Positions 50,694 through 59,730 are shown, numbered from the stretch's first letter. The stretch is 64,000 nucleotides of DNA from Kribbella sp. CA-293567 (GCF_027627575.1 NZ_CP114065.1:1984001-2048000), one strand, 5' to 3'. The notes: a model not told the origin generated them from the sequence alone. Program-made: numbers and translations.

Positions 50694-52030
50694 AACATCG
50701 CGGACGGGGAACCGCGCCTCAGGCGCAGCAGGCCGCAACCACCCAGCATCTGCCGCACAGTGCCCTGGCCGGCATCGACGACCGGGTGCGTGCCTTCCAG
50801 GACAGCCATGTCACGCCCACCGAGGTCGCTGTCGACAACCAGGACGCGCCGGTGGTCCAGGTCGTCCTGCTGATCATCACCCAGGGGCTGCGCGACCGCG
50901 CCTCCGACATCCACATCGAGCCGCACGACGACCGGGTCCGGGTCCGGTTCCGCGTCGACGGCGCGCTGCGGGACCAGGTCGAGCTGCCGGGCACGATGGG
51001 ACCGGCCGTGCTCAGTCGGATCAAGGTGCTCGCCGACCTGAACATCATCGAGCGCCGCCGCTCCCAGGACGGCCAGATCCGGATGCGGATCGAGGGCCGC
51101 GACGTCGACATCCGGGTCTCCACCACGGCGGTCGTCGGCGGCGAGAAGGCGGTCCTGCGGTTGCTCGACAAGAGCCGGATGCTGTTCCGGCTGGAGCAAC
51201 TGGGGCTGGAGCAGCTCGGCATGGCGCCCGAGCTGGCCGAGCGCTACGCGACGCTGCTGCGGACGCCGTACGGGATGGTCATCTGCGCCGGACCGACGGG
51301 CAGCGGCAAGACGACCACGCTCTACGGCTCGCTGAGCGAGATCGACAGTCCCGAGCGCAACATCATGACGATCGAGGACCCGGTCGAGTACTCCTACGCC
51401 TCGATCAACCAGATCCAGATCAACGAGGCCGCCGGGATCACCTTCGCCAGCGGGCTGAAGGCGATCCTGCGGCAGGATCCTGATGTCATCCTGGTCGGTG
51501 AGATGCGGGACGCCGAGACCGCCCGGATCGCGGTCCAGTCCGCGCTGACCGGGCACCTGGTGCTGTCGTCGGTGCACGCGACCGACACCGCGACCGCGCT
51601 GCACCGCCTGCTGGACATGGGGATCGAGCCCTTCCTGGTGGCGTCGTCGGTGAGCGCTGTGGTCTCGCAACGGCTGATCCGGCGGATCTGCGTCAACTGC
51701 CGTGAGTACTACGAACCACCCGCGCCCGAGGTCGCGTTTCTCCGCAGTACCGGCGTCGCGGTGCCACTGGGCGGCCTGGTGCGTGGCGCCGGATGTGAGC
51801 AGTGCGCCGGCACCGGCTACCTGGAACGGACCGGGGTGTACGAACTGATGCCGGTCACCGACGCGATCCGCGAGCTGGTGGTCGACCACGCGCCGCTCGC
51901 CGAGATCCGCAAGACCGCCTGCTACGAAGGGATGCGGACCCTGCAGGAAGAAGGCGCGCGACTGGTCCAGGGTGGCGTCACCACGGTCGCCGAAGTCGTC
52001 CGCTCGATCTACACGGTGGGGCTGCGATGA
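50690..52030 (+). CDS. pilB: PilB/GspE-like assembly ATPase, short N-terminus
   Basis: A 446-residue assembly ATPase. DRASDIHIEPHDD starts the core; Walker A is GPTGSGKTT (201-209), then MTIEDPVEYS, LVGEMRDAETA and SSVHATD. The zinc site is CVNC...CEQC, a feature of PilB/GspE and not PilT. It lacks the N-terminal MshEN/T2SSE_N module of most PilB proteins (usual length about 560). It powers pilus extension. ATGA overlaps couple it to pilT and pilC. Confidence 0.9.
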   Translation: MKHRGRGTAPQAQQAATTQHLPHSALAGIDDRVRAFQDSHVTPTEVAVDNQDAPVVQVVLLIITQGLRDRASDIHIEPHDDRVRVRFRVDGALRDQVELPGTMGPAVLSRIKVLADLNIIERRRSQDGQIRMRIEGRDVDIRVSTTAVVGGEKAVLRLLDKSRMLFRLEQLGLEQLGMAPELAERYATLLRTPYGMVICAGPTGSGKTTTLYGSLSEIDSPERNIMTIEDPVEYSYASINQIQINEAAGITFASGLKAILRQDPDVILVGEMRDAETARIAVQSALTGHLVLSSVHATDTATALHRLLDMGIEPFLVASSVSAVVSQRLIRRICVNCREYYEPPAPEVAFLRSTGVAVPLGGLVRGAGCEQCAGTGYLERTGVYELMPVTDAIRELVVDHAPLAEIRKTACYEGMRTLQEEGARLVQGGVTTVAEVVRSIYTVGLR

Positions 52031-53232
52031 CGCGGTACGGGTACGTCGCGGTGGAACCCGGCGGCAGGACCAAGCGCGGTACCACTCGCGCGGACACCCG
52101 GGAGGATGCCGAGCTGGCGCTGTACGAGCGCGAGCTGCGCAACATCCGGCTGACTGAGAAGCCCGGGCTGCTCAAGATGGAGCTCACGGCCCAACGGGTC
52201 AAGCGCGAGGAGGTCATGCACCTGACTCGCCAGCTCGGCGCATTCGTTCAGGCCGGGATGCCGCTGACGGAGTCGGTCCACAGCCTCGGCCGTGAGTCGG
52301 ACAACATGACGGTGCGGCGGATGATGTACGAGGTCGAGGACGGCCTGCGCGACGGGGAGAAGCTGTCGGACTGCTTCGACCGGCATCCACGGATCTTCCC
52401 GGAGTACTACCGCGGCATCCTGCGGTCGGCCGAGCTGAGCGGCCGGCTCGACACGGTGCTGGCCCAGCTCGCGCGGTACCTCGAACGCGATCTGGAGGCG
52501 CATCGGAGGATAAAACAAGCCTTGATCTATCCCGGCGTCGTCGCGGTGATGTCACTGGTGACGATGGTGGTGCTGGCCGGTTTCGTGCTGCCGCGGTTCA
52601 AGGAGTTCTTCGACAGCCTGGGCGCCGAACTGCCGCTGCCGACCAAGATCCTGCTCGGCGTCACGGACTTCCTCACCCAGTGGTGGTGGGCGCTGATGAT
52701 CGTTGCCGGACTGGTCGTCCTGGCGCTCGGGTACCTGCTCAGTACGACTCCTGGTCGCTATCTGCGCGACCGGCTGTTCCTCGCGCTGCCGGTGATCGGC
52801 GGGACGGTCCGGTACGCGTTGGTGGAGCGCTTCTGCCGCATCCTCGCGTCGATGCTCGCCGCCGGAGTCCAACTGCCACAGGCTTTGCGCATCGCCACCG
52901 GGGCGCTGCCCAATCGGGTGTTCCGGCGGGCGCTGGCCGGCGTGATGACCGCGATGCTCGCCGGGGAAGGGCTCGCCCGGCCACTTGCCGCGACCGGGCT
53001 GTTCCCCGGGACCGCCGCGCAGATGCTGCGAGTGGGGGAGGAGACGGGGACGCTGGATCGTCAGCTGGAGGTGACGGCGCAGTACTACGAGGGCGAGCTG
53101 GACTACAAGCTGAAGAAGCTGATCGGGTTGTTCGAGCCGGCGGTGATCGTCGTGATGGGCGCGGTGGTCGGGTTCGTCGCGATCGCGCTGGTGTCGGCGA
53201 TGTACGGCGTGTTCCGGCAGGTGCAGGGCTGA
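52027..53232 (+). CDS. pilC: PilC/GspF-like platform protein
   Basis: A 401-residue inner-membrane platform protein with two GspF domains. The first (about 65-190) has LTRQLGAFVQAGMPLTESV and ends in the helix VVAVMSLVTMVVLAGFVLP; the second (about 270-390) has RFCRILASMLAAGVQLPQAL and ends in the last helix. A long middle helix lies near 225-245. It connects the ATPases to the growing pilin filament. Its ATG overlaps pilB by four bases and its stop shares one base with the next pilin's ATG. Confidence 0.92.
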   Translation: MTRYGYVAVEPGGRTKRGTTRADTREDAELALYERELRNIRLTEKPGLLKMELTAQRVKREEVMHLTRQLGAFVQAGMPLTESVHSLGRESDNMTVRRMMYEVEDGLRDGEKLSDCFDRHPRIFPEYYRGILRSAELSGRLDTVLAQLARYLERDLEAHRRIKQALIYPGVVAVMSLVTMVVLAGFVLPRFKEFFDSLGAELPLPTKILLGVTDFLTQWWWALMIVAGLVVLALGYLLSTTPGRYLRDRLFLALPVIGGTVRYALVERFCRILASMLAAGVQLPQALRIATGALPNRVFRRALAGVMTAMLAGEGLARPLAATGLFPGTAAQMLRVGEETGTLDRQLEVTAQYYEGELDYKLKKLIGLFEPAVIVVMGAVVGFVAIALVSAMYGVFRQVQG

Positions 53233-53711
53233 TGCGCGTCCACGGGGAAGGGCCCGGGAGTCGGGGTGATCGGGGTGATCGGGGTGAGAGTCTGCTGGAG
53301 CTGGTGGTCTCGATCTCGCTGATGGGGGTGGCGATCGTGGCGGTGATGTCGGGGCTGACCACGACGGTGCTGCTGTCCGACGTCCAGCGCAAGGAGGCCA
53401 CGGCGGGCACGACCGTCCGCAACTACGCTTCGGCGCTGCAGCAATATGTTGCCAACGGCCACTATGTCGCCTGCGCCACCGCGGGCTCGTACGTCGTACC
53501 GGGGTTCACGCCGCCTGCCGGGTTCACCGCCCGGGTGGTCGCGGGTTCGGTGAAGTACTGGACCGGCGCGCTGTGGTTGCCGTTGTGCCTCCCGGATCGG
53601 GGCCTGCAGAAGCTGCGGATCTCGGTCGAGAGCGCCGACGGGCGGGCGTCGGAGTCCCTGGACGTCGTACTCCGGAAGCCCTGTGGGACAGAGGACCCGC
53701 CGTGCTCGTGA
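53232..53711 (+). CDS. Minor pilin-like protein with in-frame 9-base repeat
   Basis: A 159-residue type IV pilin-like protein. The predicted cleavage follows the third RG of RGDRGDRG, giving ESLLELVVSISLMG with glutamate at +5 and, unusually, also at +1. Three 9-base units (53262-53288) encode the RGD/RGE leader. Cys81 and two cysteines near the C-terminus are the main globular-domain features. It is likely a minor, PilV/PulI-like subunit. Start and stop overlap neighbours. Confidence 0.78.
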   Translation: MRVHGEGPGSRGDRGDRGESLLELVVSISLMGVAIVAVMSGLTTTVLLSDVQRKEATAGTTVRNYASALQQYVANGHYVACATAGSYVVPGFTPPAGFTARVVAGSVKYWTGALWLPLCLPDRGLQKLRISVESADGRASESLDVVLRKPCGTEDPPCS

Positions 53712-54334
53712 AGCGTGACGAACGTGGCTTCACGCTGCTCGAGGTACTGATCACGATGACCTTGATGGGAGTGGTGTCGCTGGCACTGTCCGACCTGGTC
53801 ATCAGCGCCCTCAAACAGATGAGCGCGACCTCGGACCGGCTGGACCTGTCCCAGGACGAGCAACTCGGCGCGGTCTACTTCGCCCGCGACGTCGCCTCCT
53901 TCGGCCTGCGCGACTACAGCGCGGCGATCAGTGGAGGATCCCTGCCGTTCAAGTCGTCGCTCCAGCTCGACGCGGCCGACGACGTAGGCGGCACGCCCTG
54001 CGGACCGGTACCGGTCTCCGCGCTGCGCCTGCTGTCGGACGACTGGGATCTCTCTGTTGCCCCGCCAGTACGCCGTACCGCCGTGGTCGCGTACTACCTC
54101 AAGCCCGGCGACGGGGGACTCGAGCTGCACCGAGCGAGATGTGTCGGCTCGAGCACCCCGTCGTCGGATGTCCGGCTGTCGGAGAACGTGAAACCGGGCA
54201 GTGTGGCCGTCAGTTGCTCAACACCGTGTACTGCGGTCGCCGCGCCGCTGTCGGTGACGCTGCGATATGTCGCGACCAAGCCGTCCAGTGGCGACCAGGA
54301 GATCGTGCTGAGTGGACTGCGGAGGCAATCATGA
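53702..54334 (+). CDS. Minor pilin-like protein (PulJ/PilW-type)
   Basis: A 210-residue pilin-like protein. The leader is very short, ending G9/F10, and TLLEVLITMTLMG gives glutamate at +5. The globular part has five cysteines. The size and order suggest a PulJ/PilW-type minor pilin. Two GTG starts are possible; 53702 has GAGGA six bases upstream, whereas 53708 would overlap the previous stop as GTGA. Its stop overlaps the next gene by four bases. Confidence 0.78.
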   Translation: MLVKRDERGFTLLEVLITMTLMGVVSLALSDLVISALKQMSATSDRLDLSQDEQLGAVYFARDVASFGLRDYSAAISGGSLPFKSSLQLDAADDVGGTPCGPVPVSALRLLSDDWDLSVAPPVRRTAVVAYYLKPGDGGLELHRARCVGSSTPSSDVRLSENVKPGSVAVSCSTPCTAVAAPLSVTLRYVATKPSSGDQEIVLSGLRRQS

Positions 54335-56310
54335 GGAGGCGTGGCGAGGACGGGTCGTCACTGCTCATGGTGCTCGTGGTGATCACCGTGGTCGCGCTGG
54401 CGCTGGCCGCGCTGCTGACGAGGGCGGACTCGGCACAGCAGGTGACCAAGGCTCTGCGGGACGAGGCAGCCGCGTCGTACACGGCGGACGGAGCCATGCA
54501 GGCGGCGATCAACAACCTGCGCAACAGTTCCTACAACGGTGAGCCGGGCCAGCGCTGCTTCGGTCTGTCGGACACGCTCTCGCTACTCGCCTTCGACGGG
54601 CTGAGTCCGGTGGCGGTGAAGTGCCAGCCGGAGCCGAAGCAGGTCATCGTGCAGTGCACGAGCAGCGCGGACTGCAACCGGCCGGAGCACGCGATCCTCG
54701 CCCTCAGCACCGACCCCGGTGAGGCGGCGATCTCCGTCTCCCAGCCGGCCGACTCGACGTTCCGCGTGCGCGGCAAGGTCTTCTCCAACTCGTCCATCGA
54801 CGTCAGCGGCGGGACTTTGTCGGCTACCGGCGCTCTCTCCGCGCGAGGCCTGTGCTCAGGCGAAGTACTGGCGCCCCTGTGCGGCCTAGGCGGTACTCCG
54901 CAACTGGACCCCGGCTATGCGCCGACGGTGACCACTGTGCCCGTCCACCGTTCAGTGCCTGCCTGCACAACCCCCAACTCGGTAGTCACCTTCATCCCCG
55001 GCTACTACGACGACGCGGCGGCGCTTTCGGCGATGATGAGCGGCAGTAGCCCTTGCCGGAACAGCACGTGGTGGTTCAAGCCCGGGACCTACTACTTCGA
55101 CTTCCACAACACCACCAACCCTCTGCTCAGCGGTAGCAACATCTGGACGATGAAGGACGGCACGCTGGTAGCGGGCACCCCAGTAAGCCCCGCAGGCACT
55201 GTCGTCGCTGCACCGGCCGTACCGGCGATCATCCCCGGCGCGTGCGCCAGCCCGCTCAGCGGTTCCACCGCAGGCGTGCAGTTCATCTTCGGAGGCTCCA
55301 GTCGCCTGGCGATCGAGGCGGGCAAGGCGGAGGTCTGCGGGAGCTACTCGGCCAGCAAACCGCCTGTAGCCATCTATGGGCTCACCAGTGGCTCCGAGAC
55401 AATCAGCAGCGACGTACTGCGGCCCACTGCGGTCTCGCTGCTCAGCAAGTTTGGCCTGTCGGCGACACCTGGGCGGCTGGGGGCGGTAGACGATCAAGCC
55501 GCCAGTTGGAAGAGCACGGCTGCAAACGACAGCGCCGGACTCACTCTGAGCGGCTACAACCAGGCCGGCGCGCTCCCGGTGGGCTCGGTGCTCGAATCGG
55601 CCGAGTTGAAGATCACCCACCGGCACAGCGACCCGTTGACCTCCGACAGATTCGATTTGTCCGTCGATGTCGGGCCGGGGGCGCCGCTCACCGCTTCGGT
55701 GACCGGGCGGCCAGGCGGACCGGCGTACGGGGTGACAACGATTCCACTCGATGCCTCACGGACCGGGTCGCTGGCGCGTGCTGTCTACGGTGGAACGTTC
55801 ACCGGAGCGACGATCTCGCTCACGGCGGGCCTCACTGCCAAGGACGACACCGAAGACATCGATGCCATCCGGCTCGAGCTCAGCTACCGCGAACCCTCGC
55901 TGCGCAAGGGAAGTGGCTGTGTCGTGGAAGGCCCTTACCCGGCTGCCGGCTGCGCGCTGATCTCCGGGAACGTGGTCGTCGACGGCACCGTGTACGCGCC
56001 GGAAGCAGCGCTGGATCTCACCGTCACCGGCGGAAATCGGCCGATTGTCGAAGCTGGTCTGGTGATTCGTGCTTTGCGGGTTTCGATAACGGGCAGTCTC
56101 ACTGGTGTGGCGATCGATCTGCCGGATGTTTCCCCGGGGTTCACCTTCGGGCTGCACCTGTCCGTCTACCTGTGTCCTGGGGCGCTGCTCTGCGCGCCGA
56201 GCGGGAAGCCGGCCCTGCAGGCCAAGATCGGCCTGGTCGACGCCGATCCGGCAGACCCCGACCCGGGCCGGCGCAAAGTCACGGTCCTCGGCTGGTGGCG
56301 GCCCGGCTGA
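54331..56310 (+). CDS. Large E5-less pilin-like tip protein candidate
   Basis: A 659-residue protein. The N-terminus G8/SSLLMVLVVITVV resembles a pilin leader and helix but lacks the glutamate at +5, as do GspK and PilX, which cap pilus tips. The rest is a large secreted beta-rich region: a solenoid-like SNSSIDVSGGTLSATGALSARG, paired cysteines, and a second jelly-roll-like domain (about 400-560). It ends GWWRPG. I do not recognise any adhesin family. Position at the end of the pilin genes supports a tip or adhesin role; this is inference. Confidence 0.65.
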   Translation: MRRRGEDGSSLLMVLVVITVVALALAALLTRADSAQQVTKALRDEAAASYTADGAMQAAINNLRNSSYNGEPGQRCFGLSDTLSLLAFDGLSPVAVKCQPEPKQVIVQCTSSADCNRPEHAILALSTDPGEAAISVSQPADSTFRVRGKVFSNSSIDVSGGTLSATGALSARGLCSGEVLAPLCGLGGTPQLDPGYAPTVTTVPVHRSVPACTTPNSVVTFIPGYYDDAAALSAMMSGSSPCRNSTWWFKPGTYYFDFHNTTNPLLSGSNIWTMKDGTLVAGTPVSPAGTVVAAPAVPAIIPGACASPLSGSTAGVQFIFGGSSRLAIEAGKAEVCGSYSASKPPVAIYGLTSGSETISSDVLRPTAVSLLSKFGLSATPGRLGAVDDQAASWKSTAANDSAGLTLSGYNQAGALPVGSVLESAELKITHRHSDPLTSDRFDLSVDVGPGAPLTASVTGRPGGPAYGVTTIPLDASRTGSLARAVYGGTFTGATISLTAGLTAKDDTEDIDAIRLELSYREPSLRKGSGCVVEGPYPAAGCALISGNVVVDGTVYAPEAALDLTVTGGNRPIVEAGLVIRALRVSITGSLTGVAIDLPDVSPGFTFGLHLSVYLCPGALLCAPSGKPALQAKIGLVDADPADPDPGRRKVTVLGWWRPG

Positions 56311-56363
56311 TGGGGGTTCTGGCGCGATCGTGGGTGCATTCGGTGGCCGGGGGAGACGAGACA

Positions 56364-57002
56364 ATGAGTGAGCAGGTCAAGGTCGTGGTGGTGGACGGCC
56401 ACACGCTGGTCAGGTTCGGCCTGACCGGGCTCGTCGGGCGGGAACCGGACCTGGAGATCGTCGGCGACACAGGTCTCGGCGCCGAGGCGGCGGCGATGGT
56501 GGCCGAGACGGAGCCCGACGTCGTCGTACTGGACGCGTTCCTGCCGGATCTGGACGGCCTGCAGCTGGCCCGCGAACTCCGCGACCAGTACGCCGAGCTC
56601 GGTATCGTCCTGCTCGCCTCGGACGGCCGGGACGACGTCCTGTTCAAGGCGCTGGCGTCAGGAGTGTCGGCCTTCGTCACGAACACAGCGCCGACCGAGG
56701 AGATCCTCGCCGCCATCCGCCACGCGGCGGTCGCCGCTACCAGCTTCACGGCGACCGGTCTGGCCTCCGCGATGGCGAGACGGGACCAGCCGGCTGCCCA
56801 GCCGTTGCTGAGCCCGCGCGAGGCAGAGGTGCTCTCGCTGCTCGGCCAGGGGCTGTCCGTCCGTGCCATCGCGACCTCGCTCTGCGTCAGCCTCTCGACA
56901 GCGAAGACGTATGTGGCCCGTCTGTACGAGAAGCTCGGCGCCTCCAATCGGGCCCAGGCGATCATGACCGCGCTCAGGCTGGGCCTGCTCGAGTCCTCGT
57001 AA
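56364..57002 (+). CDS. NarL/FixJ-type regulator with degenerate receiver
   Basis: A 212-residue LuxR-family response regulator. The receiver has phospho-acceptor D57 in VVVLDAFLPDLDG, but the first acidic pair is DG (11-12), not DD or DE, and the conserved lysine is N107 (AFVTNTAP). The helix-turn-helix LSPREAEVLSLLGQGLSVRAIA and STAKTYVARLYEKLG is intact. No histidine kinase is near. It may act without normal phosphorylation. ATG 56364 is taken because GGGGGAG is upstream; ATG 56310, sharing the previous stop, would add 18 residues. It probably controls the pilus genes. Confidence 0.85.
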   Translation: MSEQVKVVVVDGHTLVRFGLTGLVGREPDLEIVGDTGLGAEAAAMVAETEPDVVVLDAFLPDLDGLQLARELRDQYAELGIVLLASDGRDDVLFKALASGVSAFVTNTAPTEEILAAIRHAAVAATSFTATGLASAMARRDQPAAQPLLSPREAEVLSLLGQGLSVRAIATSLCVSLSTAKTYVARLYEKLGASNRAQAIMTALRLGLLESS

Positions 57003-57057
57003 CGGCGGGCGGGCTAGGCTCTCCCGGGAAGAGCTACCAGCTGTGGAGGGCCTGAAG

Positions 57058-57093
57058 ATGCTGACCCTGCGATCGCTGGAACCGGCGCAGTGA
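57058..57093 (+). CDS. 11-codon leader ORF
   Basis: MLTLRSLEPAQ is encoded after a good GGAGGG site and stops at 57091-57093, overlapping the GTG of the next gene (GTGA). It may couple ribosomes into that gene. There is no other evidence for it. Confidence 0.35.
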   Translation: MLTLRSLEPAQ

Positions 57094-57701
57094 TCGATCG
57101 CCGTGTAGTGGTTCTGGTCGTTCCTGCTGTGGGCACTTGGGCCCCGCCCGGGCGCGCCGCCGACGCCTGGCGGCTGGCGCTTGCCGAGGACACGTACGAA
57201 GTACTGGCGTCTCTTGACCGAGTGGATGTCGCGGTAGCCGTCGTTGGTGGAGACGAAGCTGCTCTCGCCGAAGTGGCGGCGCTGACTTGGCCTGACACTC
57301 CGGTGTACTCCGTTGGTGCGGACCGTCCTGTGCTCGATGCAGTTGATCAGGCCGGCCCTGCTGCGGCCGTCGTCGCCGTCAGCCATGACGTACCGGACCT
57401 GCCCGGCCTGCTGATCGGCAAGCTGTTCCGCGCCCTGGGCTCAGCAGACTTGGCTGTCACGCCCGCCGAGGACGGCTCGCTGGCAGCCATCGGCATCAAG
57501 CTCCCCACCGCTGCGTGGGTAGCGGCCGCCGCTCCAGCATTCGACACCCCACTGGCGGATCTGGAGCACCTCAAGCCCCGCCGCCACGCCATCGCCCTGG
57601 GCCCTGGCTGGCACCGTCTGCGGTCGAACGCTGACATTGCGCGACTAGACCCCGGCCTCGAAGGCTGGGATGCCACCAGATCCGTACTTCGAGGTTCTTG
57701 A
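57090..57701 (+). CDS. NTP-transferase-like protein of unknown role
   Basis: A 203-residue alpha/beta protein. VVVLVVPAVGTWAPPGRAADAWR begins like a nucleotidyltransferase or DUF2064-type domain; AVSHDVPDLPGLL and VTPAEDGSLAAIGIKLP match the substrate and metal side of that fold in pattern. It lacks a membrane segment. The GTG at 57090 overlaps the small leader ORF. It could be a CofC- or sugar-nucleotide-related enzyme, but I cannot settle this by eye. Confidence 0.5.
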   Translation: MIDRRVVVLVVPAVGTWAPPGRAADAWRLALAEDTYEVLASLDRVDVAVAVVGGDEAALAEVAALTWPDTPVYSVGADRPVLDAVDQAGPAAAVVAVSHDVPDLPGLLIGKLFRALGSADLAVTPAEDGSLAAIGIKLPTAAWVAAAAPAFDTPLADLEHLKPRRHAIALGPGWHRLRSNADIARLDPGLEGWDATRSVLRGS

Positions 57702-57883
57702 GCCGTCACCTTCTCGCTATTGGCTCGTTTCACCATGCAGCGGGGATACGGGGGAGATCACGGGGACCTCAGTGGCCGTCGTCGCAACCGATCTGCCGGT
57801 GCCGTTCAGGGGCGGTGCTACCGGCAGCGCGGGGAAGGGGGGAGCGACGACGGCCGCAGACCCGTGCGCGGGCCGGCACGTGA

Positions 57884-58432
57884 CTACTGCCTGTCCTTGT
57901 GTACGAAAGCCCTGTCGACCAGTTCGACCACAGTCCGATCGACACCGTCCGGCAACGCATCGACCTCGAACCACGCCAGATCGTGGGACTCTTCGCTCAC
58001 CACGTACTCCGTCCCCGCGGCAGCGCTCACCCGAAACTGCACATCGAGGTGAAACGTCCCTAGGCACCCACCCGCGGTCAACTCGTGCCGCGACAACTGC
58101 AGTGGCACCGGATCGATCACCAGCCCAGCCAAGCCGGACTCCTCGGCAGCTTCCCGCAGCGCAGCGCCGGCGAGCGTCGTGTCCCCCGGCTCGCAGTGCC
58201 CGCCGAGCTGCAGCCACCGATTGACCACGCCATGCAGAGTCAGCAGCACCCTCGGCGAGGATGCATCGACAACCAGCGCGCTCGCGGTCAGATGCTCCGG
58301 CCGCGAACTGCGCCACATCCCGTCCTCGTGCGACGCGAGGTACTTCAGATAGTGCTCCCGCAGCTCCGCCTGCTCGTTGTCAGGCGGAGTCCAGCGAGTC
58401 AGTACGGCGGTCGCGTCGTCGTGCAGCGTCAC
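57884..58432 (-). CDS. Nudix hydrolase
   Basis: A 182-residue Nudix protein. The box reads GHCEPGDTTLAGAALREAAE followed by ESG, with REAAEES in place of the usual REUxEE; the last glutamate is kept. A leading helical part (residues 1-40) is typical of a common actinobacterial subgroup beside DUF2342. The GTG at 58432 overlaps the DUF2342 stop (GTGA), so the two are coupled. The substrate is unknown. The 182-base gap 57702-57883 holds no gene that I can support. Confidence 0.82.
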   Translation of the reverse strand: MTLHDDATAVLTRWTPPDNEQAELREHYLKYLASHEDGMWRSSRPEHLTASALVVDASSPRVLLTLHGVVNRWLQLGGHCEPGDTTLAGAALREAAEESGLAGLVIDPVPLQLSRHELTAGGCLGTFHLDVQFRVSAAAGTEYVVSEESHDLAWFEVDALPDGVDRTVVELVDRAFVHKDRQ

Positions 58433-59730
58433 TTGTCCGACGGGCCGTCCGCCGGCTTGTCGCCGCCGTCCTGTTCGTCCAGGAAGTCGCTGATGTCGAT
58501 GTCGGCCAGCTCCCCGGCGTGCTGAGCAAAGCCGATCGGGTCGTCCAGGTCGGTCGCGCTCGGCAGCAGATCCGGGTGCGACCACAGCTCGTCGCGACCC
58601 TCGATCCCCCGAGCGTCCCGTACTGCGGCCCACAGGTTCGCCGCGTCCCGCAGCCGCCGGGGCCGCAGCGTCAGGCCGACCAGGGTCGCGAACGTCTGCT
58701 CCGCCGGACCGCCGGCCGCGCGACGACGGCGTACGGTCTCGGCCAGCTGGACCGCGGAGGGCATCCGGTCCTTGGTCGCCTCGCGGACGACGTCGTCGAC
58801 CCAGCCCTCGACCAGCGCGAGCGCCGTCTCCAGCCGGACCAGTGCCGCCTTCTGCGCCTCGGAGTCCTCGGGCTCGAACAGTCCGCCCGCGAGAGCCTCC
58901 TGCATCGCCTCGGGGTTCTGCGGATCGATCTCGGACATCGCCCGCTCGATCTTGCCGCTGTCGACCTCGATCCCGGCCGCGTAGTCACCCACGGCGGCGA
59001 ACAGGTGCTGCCGCAGCCACGGCACCCCGGCGAACAACCGCTGGTGCGCGCACTCGCGCAGCGCGAGGTAGAGCCGGACGTCCTCGTCGGTGAGTCCCAG
59101 GCCCTCGGCGAACTTCGCCACGTTGTCCGGGATCAGCACCGCCTGCCCGGCCGGGCCGAGCGGAAGGCCGATGTCGGAGGAGCTGACCACCTCGCCCGCG
59201 AGCTCGCCCAGCGCCTGCCCGACCTGCGCGCCGAAGATCGAGCCGCCGAGCTGACGGAGCATGCCGCCCATCGGTCCGGCCAGCTGCGCGGCCTCGGCGG
59301 GCAGCGCGCCGCCCATCGCTCCGGCGACGTGCTCGGCGACCGGGTCGACCACCGTCTGCCAGACCGGCAGGGTGTTCTCCACCCACTCCGCCCGGCTCCA
59401 GGCCGCCGAGGTGGCCGATGCCTCGGGCAGGGTCGTCGCCGGGTCGAGCCAGTGCTCGGCCAGCCGGACGGCGTCCGCGATCCGCTCGTTGTCGGTCGGC
59501 GTGACCGAGCGGTCGCCGGCCGCGGAGACGGTCTTGCGGGCGATGTCCTTGGCCAGGTCCCAGTTGACCGGCTTGCCGTCGCCCGAACCGCTGAGCAGCT
59601 GCTGGACCTGCGCGAAGATCGCGTTCAGGTCTACGCCGTCAGCGCCACCAGGGCCGGCCGCACCGGAGAACTGCTGGAACATGGCCTCGAACGGAGTTCC
59701 CTTGAACGGGTTGTCCGGTTCGTCGCTCAT
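58429..59730 (-). CDS. DUF2342 zincin-like protein (Rv3195-type)
   Basis: A 433-residue cytoplasmic member of DUF2342, an actinobacterial family with a zincin-like fold. The central LRECAHQRLF stands where a zinc-binding helix is expected, though HExxH is not fully kept. Gly- and Ala-rich GAMGGALPAEAAQ and SIFGAQVGQALGEL are family hallmarks. The protein matches Rv3195 in type and position. Function is unknown. Its stop overlaps the start of the Nudix gene. Confidence 0.85.
   Translation of the reverse strand: MSDEPDNPFKGTPFEAMFQQFSGAAGPGGADGVDLNAIFAQVQQLLSGSGDGKPVNWDLAKDIARKTVSAAGDRSVTPTDNERIADAVRLAEHWLDPATTLPEASATSAAWSRAEWVENTLPVWQTVVDPVAEHVAGAMGGALPAEAAQLAGPMGGMLRQLGGSIFGAQVGQALGELAGEVVSSSDIGLPLGPAGQAVLIPDNVAKFAEGLGLTDEDVRLYLALRECAHQRLFAGVPWLRQHLFAAVGDYAAGIEVDSGKIERAMSEIDPQNPEAMQEALAGGLFEPEDSEAQKAALVRLETALALVEGWVDDVVREATKDRMPSAVQLAETVRRRRAAGGPAEQTFATLVGLTLRPRRLRDAANLWAAVRDARGIEGRDELWSHPDLLPSATDLDDPIGFAQHAGELADIDISDFLDEQDGGDKPADGPSDK

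Noticed and set aside
48717..50738. 673-codon open frame on the minus strand over pilin and pilT
   Set aside because: It runs antisense to genes with full pilin and ATPase motifs and has no recognisable domain.
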